In this document: positions 9,467 to 16,728 of the stretch, piece after piece
Position numbering within the stretch: the stretch's first letter is position 1
How the letters are laid out: each line of letters opens with the position of its first letter
Assembly (NCBI RefSeq): GCF_030056665.1
Contig: NZ_JASHIG010000019.1
Length of the DNA: 64,000 nt
Strand: one strand, 5' to 3'
Origin: Flectobacillus roseus
GTDB lineage: Bacteria; Bacteroidota; Bacteroidia; Cytophagales; Spirosomataceae
Position numbers and translations under genes: made by a program
Notes under the pieces: generated by a model
Told to the model about the DNA's origin: nothing
Databases searched by the model: none
Seen by the model: only the letters and a program-made list of their open reading frames with translations

Positions 9467-10663
9467 TTGATTACGCAGCGTGAGTTATTTTTGAAAAATG
9501 TGGCCCAAACCTCAGATTTTCCATTAGCCTTGGAAATTGAGCGTGCCGAAGGGGTTTATTTATACGATAAAGAGGGTAAGTCTTACATGGATTTGATTTC
9601 AGGCATTGGGGTATCTAATGTCGGACATCGCCACCCAAAGGTTGTGGAGGCCATCAAAAACCAAGTTGACAAATATATGCACCTAATGGTATACGGCGAA
9701 TTTGTGCAAAGCCCACAGGTGCTATTGGCAAAAGCCTTGGTAGATTCGCTAACACCTAGCGCAGGAGATAGACCTGTATTAGACAATGTATATTTTACCA
9801 ACTCAGGAACGGAAGCGATCGAAGGAGCCATGAAGTTGGCTAAACGATATACCCAAAGAACAGAGTTTGTGTCTTGCTATAATGCGTATCATGGTGCTAC
9901 ACAAGGAGCATTGTCATTGTCGGGGAGCGAAAATTTCAAAAGAAATTTCAGACCTTTATTACCAATGACCAAAAATATTGCCCATGGTAATATGGCTGAT
10001 ATTGAGCAAATTACCGTGCAAACGGCAGCAGTGATTATCGAAATTATTGGTGGAGAAGCAGGCGTTCGTGTACCTACAGTAGAGTATTTTCAAGCATTAA
10101 GGAAAAAATGCGATGAGGTAGGAGCACTTTTGATTATTGATGAAATACAAACTGGTTTTGGACGAACAGGCAGTTTTTGGGCGTTTGAGCAATTTTGTAT
10201 TTATCCCGATGTAATCACAAGTGCCAAAGGAATGGGTGGAGGTATGCCTATCGGTGCGTTTATTGCGAATCAGAAGGTAATGAGCGTGTTTAAGGATAAT
10301 CCTATTTTGGGACATATCACTACTTTCGGCGGACATCCTGTGTCGGCGGCGGCATCGCTGGCAACGATTAATTTAATTCGAGATGAAAAATTATATGAGT
10401 CTGTTCCAGAAAAAGCCGCTTTATTTCGCTCATTGCTAGTGCATCCTAAAATCAAAGAGGTACGCAATCAGGGTTTGATGATGGCCGTGGAATTTGCTGA
10501 TTTTGATGAACTAAAAGGGATTATCGACCGAGCGATTGAAAAAGGTTTATTGACAGATTGGTTTTTGTTTTGTGATAATTCCATGCGAATTGCTCCGCCT
10601 TTAATCATTACAGAGGAACAAATTAGAACTGCTTGTGAAATTATACTTGCTTGCATTGAATAA
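9467..10663 (+). CDS. Class III PLP-dependent aminotransferase
   Basis: This class III aminotransferase (acetylornithine/4-aminobutyrate type) has 398 residues when started at the TTG at 9467. Hallmarks are NSGTEAIEGAMKLA near the PLP phosphate site, DEIQTGFGRTG with the PLP-ring Asp, and the Schiff-base lysine in TSAKGMGGGMP (about Lys254). An ATG at 9410 would add 19 residues encoded by a terminator hairpin, so I reject it; the family normally begins near ITQRELF. The start is therefore a TTG at 9467 or the next codon, ATT at 9470. It is the last gene of the run and may supply or remove an amino group in the pathway. The substrate is unknown. Confidence 0.88.
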   Translation: MITQRELFLKNVAQTSDFPLALEIERAEGVYLYDKEGKSYMDLISGIGVSNVGHRHPKVVEAIKNQVDKYMHLMVYGEFVQSPQVLLAKALVDSLTPSAGDRPVLDNVYFTNSGTEAIEGAMKLAKRYTQRTEFVSCYNAYHGATQGALSLSGSENFKRNFRPLLPMTKNIAHGNMADIEQITVQTAAVIIEIIGGEAGVRVPTVEYFQALRKKCDEVGALLIIDEIQTGFGRTGSFWAFEQFCIYPDVITSAKGMGGGMPIGAFIANQKVMSVFKDNPILGHITTFGGHPVSAAASLATINLIRDEKLYESVPEKAALFRSLLVHPKIKEVRNQGLMMAVEFADFDELKGIIDRAIEKGLLTDWFLFCDNSMRIAPPLIITEEQIRTACEIILACIE

Positions 10664-10729
10664 AAAACGGTTATCCATGATAGAGGCGCAATGCCTGCGT
10701 CTGAGGCTCAGTAAAATCTAGCATAGTAG

Positions 10730-10775
10730 CATCAAAAAAGCGGTCGGAATGTATTTTCCGACCGCTTTTTTGATG
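10730..10775. terminator. Conserved-stem bidirectional terminator, copy A
   Basis: A perfect 20-bp stem spans 10730-10749 and 10756-10775 with loop TGTATT. The core is GCGGTCGGAA, carrying a compensated change against the other copies (A to G on one arm, T to C on the other). A/T runs on both sides let it work for both converging genes. Confidence 0.88.
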
Positions 10776-10783
10776 AATTATCT

Positions 10784-11599
10784 TTATGATAACTGATGTA
10801 AGTTTAAATGAATTTTAGGTGCCTCAATGCCTTCCTTCTTCAAGTGTTCATATACCAACTCCGTTACTCCATAATAAGTTGCCCAGTAATTTTCAGAGTT
10901 AGTCCATACTCTCACGTCAAATTTTAAAGCATTCTCTGTCATTGAGTTGAGTAAAATGTCATGCTCCATATTTTGTAATGCAGTAGGACATAGTTTCACC
11001 GCATTTGTAAATGCTTTTTTGACAGAGGCTAACGAGTTTTGATTGCCAACGGCAAAAACCATATCTACACGTATTGTTCCTTTTCCGCTAATATTGGTAA
11101 TCGCAGATGTGGCTAATGCTCCGTTGGGTAAAATCAATGTTTTATTGTCTGGTGTTACCAAAATGGTATTGAATATCTGAACCGATTCAACGGTTCCTGT
11201 GAATCCCTGTGCACTAATCAGGTCACCAACTTTGTAAGGTTTGAAAATGAGGATTAATACACCACCAGCAAAGTTTGATAAACTCCCCTGTAAAGCTAAC
11301 CCAACCGCCAAACCAGCCGCTCCAAGTACTGCTACAAAAGAAGTGGTTTGAATACCCAAAATACCTGCGCAACTTAGCAATAGCATAATATTCAAGGCAA
11401 CCGAAACAAGAGAGATCAGAAATGGCTGAACATCTTTATCAAAATTACTCTTGTTCATTTTCGATCCTAAAACTTGCGAGGCTTTTGCAATAACTTTACG
11501 ACCAATGATAAAAACGATAAGTGCCAGTAAAATTTTTCCTCCATACTGTGTAATAGCAAGAAAGATTTGGTCTTTGAGATTTGAGAAACTAACGTCCAT
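10784..11599 (-). CDS. Small-conductance mechanosensitive channel (MscS family)
   Basis: The 271-residue protein matches MscS in length and layout. It has N-terminal membrane helices, then a glycine/alanine-rich pore helix (VLGAAGLAVGLALQGSLSNF, about 93-112), then the beta domain (FKPYKVGDLI, GTVESVQIFNT, PNGALATSAITN). Such channels open under membrane tension to release osmolytes during hypo-osmotic shock. The gene converges with the aminotransferase at shared terminator A. The ATG at 11597-11599 fits the family start. Confidence 0.93.
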   Translation of the reverse strand: MDVSFSNLKDQIFLAITQYGGKILLALIVFIIGRKVIAKASQVLGSKMNKSNFDKDVQPFLISLVSVALNIMLLLSCAGILGIQTTSFVAVLGAAGLAVGLALQGSLSNFAGGVLILIFKPYKVGDLISAQGFTGTVESVQIFNTILVTPDNKTLILPNGALATSAITNISGKGTIRVDMVFAVGNQNSLASVKKAFTNAVKLCPTALQNMEHDILLNSMTENALKFDVRVWTNSENYWATYYGVTELVYEHLKKEGIEAPKIHLNLHQLS

Positions 11600-11675
11600 G
11601 GTAATAAGTGAGGTTTAAGTGAATAATTTGACTTTCGGACGTAATTGCTTGGAATGGTCACCTTTGGAAACAAAA

Positions 11676-11700
11676 AAGGGAGACCATTGTAGTCTCCCTT
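11676..11700 (-). terminator. Intrinsic terminator of the minus-strand TIM-barrel gene
   Basis: Read on the minus strand, AAGGGAGAC - loop TACAATG - GTCTCCCTT is followed by a T-run. It lies downstream of the gene ending at 11743 and upstream of mscS, so it separates the two transcripts. Confidence 0.85.
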
Positions 11701-11742
11701 CATACGAATTAATAGTGGATAGTAATGTTCAGGTCAATATTT

Positions 11743-12699
11743 TTAAACCGACTTAATAAAATCGATGCTTTTCTTTAAAGCTACATCTGGATTAGCTACT
11801 AAATCTTGTTCTACAAAATAGTGTTTTACGCCTACCTGCTTTGCCTTTTCTACAATCTCTTTCACTCCCAAAACACCTTCACCAGCAGATGTCATGTATG
11901 GGAATAATTCAAACCATTGGTTAGAGCTATTACCATCACCTGAGAAGCGTTTTTTCTCCTTCATATCCTTCAAATGAAGCATATGATAGCGATTTTTGTA
12001 CTTATCTAACAAGGAGATTGGGTCCATTCCACCAGCGGTTGTCCAATAAATATCCATTTCGAAGAACACCAAATTTGGATCTGTTTTTTGCATAATAAGC
12101 TCCAATGGAACAACTCCGTCCATTTTACTTAAACCATATCCATGGTTATGATACCCAAACTTCAGGCCTTCTTTTTTCGCATTTTCACCAATTTTATTGA
12201 AATCGTCGATAATTCTTTTGTAGTCATCCAAGTTTTTACGACGGTCTTCAGGAATAGCAGGCAATACCACGTATTCAAAACCCAAAGCGCGTCCTGCTTC
12301 TCCAAGTTGCGGCATATTGTTGAGAAGCGTTGCTAAATCTGTATGAGCTGACGGAGTTTTTAAACCATTATCTTGAAGAATTTGCTTTATTTCTTTGGCT
12401 GATTTTCCGAAATATCCACTTCCACTAAATCCAAGCATTGGCGTTACCTTGCTCCAACTCTCACGAGCAGCAGCATCACTGAATGGATACGGTCCGAATA
12501 GCTCAATTTCTTTGTAGCCCATTTTAGATAAGAATTGCATTGTACCTGCAAAGTCTTTATCGAGCATTTTTGGGAGAGAAAATAATTGAATTCCTACTTT
12601 GTTAACAAGACCTGCCTGTGCAAACAAATCGTTCCAAGGTAATAAGCTTGCTGCCAAAGCACCGCCTGAAGTTTTCAGAAAATCTCTTCTAGTATTCAT
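11743..12699 (-). CDS. Tat-exported sugar phosphate isomerase/epimerase-like TIM-barrel protein
   Basis: The 318-residue protein has a twin-arginine signal at its start (NTRRDFLKTSGGALAASLL) and then an AP-endonuclease-2-like TIM barrel. Likely metal ligands are in GYHNHGYG, FEMDIYW, HLKDMKE and FVEQD. Such proteins in Bacteroidetes are usually annotated as xylose-isomerase-like sugar isomerases/epimerases, some acting on keto-sugars together with DUF1080 proteins; one DUF1080 gene is present at 57.4 kb. The substrate is not determinable. It has its own terminator at 11676-11700, and the repeat array begins about 130 bp upstream of its start. Confidence 0.88.
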   Translation of the reverse strand: MNTRRDFLKTSGGALAASLLPWNDLFAQAGLVNKVGIQLFSLPKMLDKDFAGTMQFLSKMGYKEIELFGPYPFSDAAARESWSKVTPMLGFSGSGYFGKSAKEIKQILQDNGLKTPSAHTDLATLLNNMPQLGEAGRALGFEYVVLPAIPEDRRKNLDDYKRIIDDFNKIGENAKKEGLKFGYHNHGYGLSKMDGVVPLELIMQKTDPNLVFFEMDIYWTTAGGMDPISLLDKYKNRYHMLHLKDMKEKKRFSGDGNSSNQWFELFPYMTSAGEGVLGVKEIVEKAKQVGVKHYFVEQDLVANPDVALKKSIDFIKSV

Positions 12700-12890
12700 T
12701 ATAAATGGATAGTTTTTAGATTATTTATAGATGTAAATGTAAATATTTGCTTTATTGTATCAAAAAGAATAATTAATTTTTTTGAAATATAAATCGATTA
12801 CATACCATATTTGCCTTAGGTAAAGCTATCTCCAATGAGCTTAATGTTTCGGCAACGAACCAAGTTTTAGGATATAAGCACATTGATAAG

Positions 12891-13000
12891 TTGCTGACGC
12901 GAGTTTGCTGGAGAAAACACCAGCAATGGCAGTTGAATTATTTTTGTCCTCTTTCGCCCTCTTTGGAGTTATCTCCAAATAGACTCGCGTTAGCAACGAG
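12891..13000 (+). repeat. Array unit 1 (complete)
   Basis: Complete R-linker-L unit of 110 bp. Hairpin 1 has a mismatch (AAAACACC instead of AAAACTCC) and hairpin 2 has lost its last pair. Confidence 0.9.
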
Positions 13001-13032
13001 TTAGATTTTTAGAAGATAAATAAGTTGGTATG

Positions 13033-13140
13033 TTGCTGACGCGAGTTTGCTGGAGAAAACTCCAGCAATGGCAGTAACTATTTTTGTCTTCTTTCGCCCT
13101 CTTTGGAGTTATCTCCAAAGAGACTGGCGTTAGCAACGAG
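13033..13140 (+). repeat. Array unit 2 (complete)
   Basis: Complete unit of 108 bp with both inner hairpins perfect. The outer stem has one change (CTGGCG for CTCGCG). Confidence 0.9.
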
Positions 13141-13170
13141 TTAGGTATTTAGCAGAGAAATAAGTTGGTA

Positions 13171-13588
13171 TTGCTGACGCGAGTTTGCTGGAGAAAACTC
13201 TAATAGATTATTTGAAAGCTGTAATTTCATCAGTACATTAATATATAAAAAATGAAAAACCAAGTCTATGTTTTTATGGGAGAAGGGGCGAATTACCCAG
13301 CAGGAATATTTGAAAGTAAGGAAAAAGCTGAGGAAGTTATTAAACGCTATTCATTGACAGGTATACTTAGTTTATATCCAATAGATATGCTATTGTATGA
13401 TTGGGCAATTGAAAAAAAATATTTCGATATCAAAAAGGAATATCAAAAAAGCCCCAAATATATTGGCCAATTTAGTTGTGCATCAGTTGACCATTTCCAC
13501 TATGAGGAAGGTGTTTGTGTTAACTAAATAATTATCTTCTTTCGCCATCTTTGGAGTTATCTCCAAAGAAAGTCGCGTTAGCAACGAG
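13171..13588 (+). repeat. Array unit 3, split by the DUF7710 gene
   Basis: Arm R runs 13171-13200 and stops inside hairpin 1 (after AAAACTC). Arm L with its linker resumes at about 13521-13588. The CDS 13252-13527 lies between them, and its stop codon falls in a TAACTA that matches the linker of complete units, so the 3' junction is recognisable. Confidence 0.82.
13252..13527 (+). CDS. Small DUF7710-like protein inside the repeat array
   Basis: This 91-residue protein has no signal peptide. It resembles the small domain I recall as DUF7710: VYVFMGEGANYPAGIFESKE at the N-terminus, a central LSLYPIDMLLYDWAIEKKYF and a C-terminal FSCASVDHFHYEEGVC. Related proteins are common accessory genes of unknown function, often near toxin/immunity or other variable loci. 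It lies alone between the two halves of a palindromic repeat unit, with its stop inside the retained linker, as if carried by the repeat. The sequence does not show the function. Confidence 0.8.
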   Translation: MKNQVYVFMGEGANYPAGIFESKEKAEEVIKRYSLTGILSLYPIDMLLYDWAIEKKYFDIKKEYQKSPKYIGQFSCASVDHFHYEEGVCVN

Positions 13589-13620
13589 TCAGATATTTAG
13601 AAGAGAATTAAGTTGGTATA

Positions 13621-13730
13621 TTGCTGACGCGAGTTTGCTGGAGAAAACTCCAGCAATGGCAGATGAATTATTTTTGTTCTCTTTCACCCTCTTTGGAGTT
13701 ATCTCCAAATAGACTCGCGTTAGCAACGAG
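13621..13730 (+). repeat. Array unit 4 (complete)
   Basis: Complete 110-bp unit. Hairpin 1 is perfect and the outer stem pairs with the standard G-T wobble. Confidence 0.9.
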
Positions 13731-13760
13731 TTAGGTATTTAGCAGAGAAATAAGTTAGTA

Positions 13761-15116
13761 TTGCTGACGCGAGTTTGCTAGAGAAAACTCCAGCAATGGC
13801 ATTAATGGCAAAAGTCAAAACTACTTCTATTTGTAAAAAAATCGGTGGTGATAGAATATAATGTAATTGTAATCTGTAATTATCTGGATCTAAATAGTTT
13901 AATGTTATGTTTGATGCCTATAGTCTAGTTCTCAGTATTAGTTAGATTCACAAACTTATTTCTATGAAAAAATTACTAATCCTCATCTATTTGTTAAATA
14001 TTCATAGTTCTTTTTCTCAAAAACTATTTTGGGAAATCACAGGTAAAGTAGTAGACGAAAAACAGAAGCCTGTTGAATTTGCTAATGTTTTTGCTAACAA
14101 CACTTCTTTTAGAACTACAACCGATTCAAATGGTAGTTTCAAACTACATATTCCTAATACTGTTCCCAATATAGAACTGGTGGTTTCCTTTGTGGGTTTT
14201 CAAGGCTTGAGAGAAAATATTACTCAGCAATTAGGGACAGAGAAAATTTACTCATTTTCACTAAAGCCTATCGCCATACCAGAAGTTACTATAACTGCTA
14301 AACGACCTAAAGATTTCAAAAGAAAATGGCAGTTATTTCAAGCGGCATTGTTGGGACAATCAGATTTTGCAAGAGAATGCAAGATATTAAACCCAGATGT
14401 AATAAGGCTTCAATATGATGATGAAAAGAATTTATTTGCATCTGCTGTTGAACCTATTTATATCCAAAATGATGCTTTGGGATATAAAATAACTCTTCAA
14501 ATGTCTTATTTTAAATGTAATGGTAGCCAATCGGAATCCGTAATTGATCAATTTTTTGAGAAACTGTTGCCCAGAGATACTGAACAAGAATTTATTTGGA
14601 ACAAAAATCGAAAAATCGCATTCAAAAGGTCATTTAGGAATTTTTTGGTTTCTGTTGCCAACAACAGACTTAAAAATGATAAGCTTGAGGTATTTCAAAC
14701 TAATTTTAAAGAGAAAACATATACTGTTAATACCTCTGTGTATGAGGAAATTATAAAGAAAAACATTATTCCTTGTAAGCTCTCAGACTTTTATTTTTAT
14801 GAAAAGATCAAAGATGAACATAATCTTTTTACAAATAAACAGTTGTTAGTTTTTTTGAAGGAGAGAGAAGAGGAAGTTCCAATTTTTTCAGATTATCCTT
14901 ATAAAAATGCGATGGTAATTCTTCCCCAAAATACTTTGACTTTTTCAAAAGGAGGTTGGTTATTAAAACCAAATGGTATGATACTTACAGGTTTTTGGGC
15001 TAATGAAGGACTTTCTGTGTCTTTGCCAGCAGATTTTGTTATAGAATAGATAATGTTTAACAAGCAAAAATACCTATTAATTATGCCCTCTTTGGAGTTA
15101 TTCTCATTCAGCAACT
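13761..15116 (+). repeat. Array unit 5, split by the 361-residue gene
   Basis: Arm R is at 13761-13800 (hairpin 1 with CTAGAG for CTGGAG). A degenerate arm L, GCCCTCTTTGGAGTTATTCT then CAGCAAC, lies at about 15085-15116. The CDS 13964-15049 sits between them in the same orientation as in unit 3. The AT-rich stretch 13801-13963 before the gene presumably contains its promoter. Confidence 0.72.
13964..15049 (+). CDS. Carboxypeptidase-regulatory-like domain protein inside the repeat array
   Basis: The 361-residue protein has a signal peptide (about 1-18, ending HSSFSQ) and a CarboxypepD_reg-like domain (about 25-110; ITGKVVDEKQKPVEFANVFA, then a TTDSNGSFKL strand, ending PEVTITAKR). The remaining 240 residues are typical of small Bacteroidetes exported proteins, related to the N-terminal part of DUF5686-like or TonB receptor proteins but without a barrel. 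It is probably periplasmic or outer-membrane associated; the function is unknown. It is flanked by the two halves of a repeat unit, and a 91-residue gene lies in the previous split unit. Confidence 0.82.
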   Translation: MKKLLILIYLLNIHSSFSQKLFWEITGKVVDEKQKPVEFANVFANNTSFRTTTDSNGSFKLHIPNTVPNIELVVSFVGFQGLRENITQQLGTEKIYSFSLKPIAIPEVTITAKRPKDFKRKWQLFQAALLGQSDFARECKILNPDVIRLQYDDEKNLFASAVEPIYIQNDALGYKITLQMSYFKCNGSQSESVIDQFFEKLLPRDTEQEFIWNKNRKIAFKRSFRNFLVSVANNRLKNDKLEVFQTNFKEKTYTVNTSVYEEIIKKNIIPCKLSDFYFYEKIKDEHNLFTNKQLLVFLKEREEEVPIFSDYPYKNAMVILPQNTLTFSKGGWLLKPNGMILTGFWANEGLSVSLPADFVIE

Positions 15117-15138
15117 TTAAATGATGAATAAGTTGGTA

Positions 15139-15245
15139 TTGCTGACGCGAGTTTGCTGGAGAAAACTCCAGCAATGGCAGTAACTATTTTTTCCTCTTTC
15201 GCCCTCTTTGGAGTTATCTCCAAAGAGACTTGCGTTAGCAACGAG
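15139..15245 (+). repeat. Array unit 6 (complete)
   Basis: Complete 107-bp unit with both inner hairpins perfect; one outer-stem change (CTTGCG). A lone R arm follows at 15278-15318 and the array then fades into a short degenerate copy (about 15318-15350). Confidence 0.88.
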
Positions 15246-15365
15246 TTAGGTATTTAGCAGAGAAATAAGTTGGTATATTGCTGACGCGAGTTTGCTGGAG
15301 AAAACTCCAGCAATGGCAAGTTGGTATATTACTTTCACCAGCAGTGGCAGTAAAAAAGATACAAA

Positions 15366-15410
15366 AAAGCCATTTCAGGTAGTTCTATATTTAACTATCG
15401 AAATGGCTTT
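15366..15410 (-). terminator. Terminator of the TerD-TerD-PspA operon
   Basis: AAAGCCATTTC (15366-15376) pairs with GAAATGGCTTT (15400-15410). On the minus strand it is followed by a T-run, as expected downstream of the gene ending at 15463. Confidence 0.8.
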
Positions 15411-15462
15411 GAGATACTCGGAATACGTTGGAGAGCTATTTACAGAAAAGAGCTCTGATGAT

Positions 15463-16068
15463 CTACATATATCTGTCTTGAATTAACATAACTGTCTCCT
15501 TAATGTTTTTGGCTTTAATTGGGTCGCCTAGGGCAGTAAAAGTCCAGTTATTGTTGATTTTTTCGATTTTACCCATAATCATTGACACATATCCACTGTA
15601 AGTCTCGTCTGAAGCAATGTTATAGGTTGCAAAAGTCTGTTGTGGGTTGTGATTTTTACCTTCGACAATTTTGATTTTGGCATAAGGAATAGAGGCAAAG
15701 TCTTGTTGTTTATACGAGTTTAAATAGATGAAAATCGATGTGACTTTTGGATTTATTTGCTCAAGATTGATGTAAATGATTTCATTATCTTTATTATCGG
15801 CGCTACTGTCACCAACTCTGTCGTCACCACTATGCTTGATAGCGCCATCTCTTGATTTTAAATTATGGAAATATACGGTTTCAATTTCTTGTTTATCACC
15901 AGCAAAAAGCGAAACCGATCCATCTAAATCTACAGCGGTCGAATCCTTCAAAAGTCCAAATAAGTAAGAATGTTGAATACTTCCCCAGTCTAGTCCAATG
16001 CTGATTTCTTTTAGTTGAGAGCCATTTTTTTCTAAAGAAATACGGCTGTTTTTGGTCAGATTTATCAT
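15463..16068 (-). CDS. TerD-family stress protein (divergent)
   Basis: This 201-residue TerD-type beta-sandwich has the family core AVDLDGSVSLF, FHNLKSRDGAIKHSGDDRVG and an acidic DNKDNEIIYINLEQI segment. TerD proteins bind calcium and act in tellurite, phage and envelope stress, by a mechanism still poorly defined. The acidic metal-binding stretch here (DSSADNKDNE) differs from the neighbouring copy. It is the last gene of a three-gene minus-strand run, 20 bp from the second terD-like gene, so the two are almost certainly co-transcribed. terZ-like is an equally fair label. Confidence 0.87.
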   Translation of the reverse strand: MINLTKNSRISLEKNGSQLKEISIGLDWGSIQHSYLFGLLKDSTAVDLDGSVSLFAGDKQEIETVYFHNLKSRDGAIKHSGDDRVGDSSADNKDNEIIYINLEQINPKVTSIFIYLNSYKQQDFASIPYAKIKIVEGKNHNPQQTFATYNIASDETYSGYVSMIMGKIEKINNNWTFTALGDPIKAKNIKETVMLIQDRYM

Positions 16069-16088
16069 AAAATTAAGGTGTTTATCTA

Positions 16089-16646
16089 TTAAACGAACAT
16101 ATCTACTAGTGCTTGCAATTCATCCTTTGAACCTTGAGAATCAGTATAGAAATACCATTCATTTCCTGATTTCTTGATTCTGGCAAACACAAGTGCATTT
16201 TCAGCATTGTGTGAACTGTCCAAGTCATAGTTTACTACTTCTGACTTGGTATCCATATCCACTATACGTATGTAGGCATCACGCAACATCCCAAACGAAT
16301 GATTACGAAGTTGCGCTTGGTGAATAGTTACACAGATACATATTTCTGTTGCGTTAGGATGAATATTATCTAAGTTTGCTAAAATAGCCTCATCGTCATC
16401 ATTATCGCTACCTGTACGATTGTCACCCGTGTGTTGAACAGAGCCATCTGGAGCTTTTAAATTGTTATAAAAAACAAAATACTCATCCGATAAGAGTTTG
16501 CCGTTAGCTCCAAGGATAAAGACTGATGCGTCTAAGTCTACAGGAATAGAAGCGTATTCCCAGCCAAGCCCAATCATCAGTTTGTTGAGCTTTGTCATTG
16601 ATTTTGATAGGTTTATTGAACCGCCTTTTTTGAGATTGATTGCCAT
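16089..16646 (-). CDS. TerD-family stress protein
   Basis: This 185-residue TerD-family protein is close to the canonical pattern: LMIGLGWEY, VDLDASVFIL, FYNNLKAPDGSVQHTGDNRT, an acidic SDNDDDEAILANL stretch for calcium and a C-terminal YDLDSSHNAENALVFARI strand pair. It sits between a divergent TerD paralogue and a coiled-coil PspA-like gene. No terA, terB, terC or kinase/phosphatase partners are seen, so this is a reduced ter set. The start codon is at 16644-16646. Confidence 0.92.
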   Translation of the reverse strand: MAINLKKGGSINLSKSMTKLNKLMIGLGWEYASIPVDLDASVFILGANGKLLSDEYFVFYNNLKAPDGSVQHTGDNRTGSDNDDDEAILANLDNIHPNATEICICVTIHQAQLRNHSFGMLRDAYIRIVDMDTKSEVVNYDLDSSHNAENALVFARIKKSGNEWYFYTDSQGSKDELQALVDMFV

Positions 16647-16728
16647 GTTGTTTTGAGTTTAAGTATTTTTAAAATAGGAAACAGGTATGTGGCTTTGACT
16701 ACATCTGATAAAAATGTATGACTCTTGC

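Larger units (their letters stand above)
12826..15318. repeat. Array of split palindromic repeats carrying two accessory genes
   Basis: A full unit is about 107-110 bp. Arm R starts TTGCTGACGCGAGT and contains hairpin TTGCTGGAG-AAAA-CTCCAGCAA. A linker of about 33 nt follows. Arm L has hairpin CTTTGGAG-TTAT-CTCCAAAG and ends ACTCGCGTTAGCAA. The outer arms pair over 14 bp with one G-T wobble, giving a three-way junction. Four full units (12891, 13033, 13621, 15139) are joined by about 30-nt spacers of related sequence (e.g. TTAGGTATTTAGCAGAGAAA). Two more units are split by genes at 13252 and 13964, a lone R arm lies at 15278-15318, and a degenerate L arm is likely at about 12826-12870. The family name is unknown to me. 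Confidence 0.9.

Noticed and set aside
14899..15174. 91-residue minus-strand open reading frame
   Set aside because: It overlaps the 361-residue gene on the opposite strand and its start lies in repeat sequence.
12826..15318. CRISPR array
   Set aside because: The units are over 100 bp, internally palindromic, and joined by short spacers that are themselves similar to each other; no cas gene is present.
12826..15318. Integron cassette array with attC sites
   Set aside because: The gene-repeat-gene layout is suggestive and GTTAGGT fits one core-site half, but no consistently placed RYYYAAC partner and no integrase were found. The arrangement is reported as cassette-like only.
15292..15486. 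64-residue open reading frame after the array
   Set aside because: It begins inside a repeat arm and runs through the TerD operon terminator.
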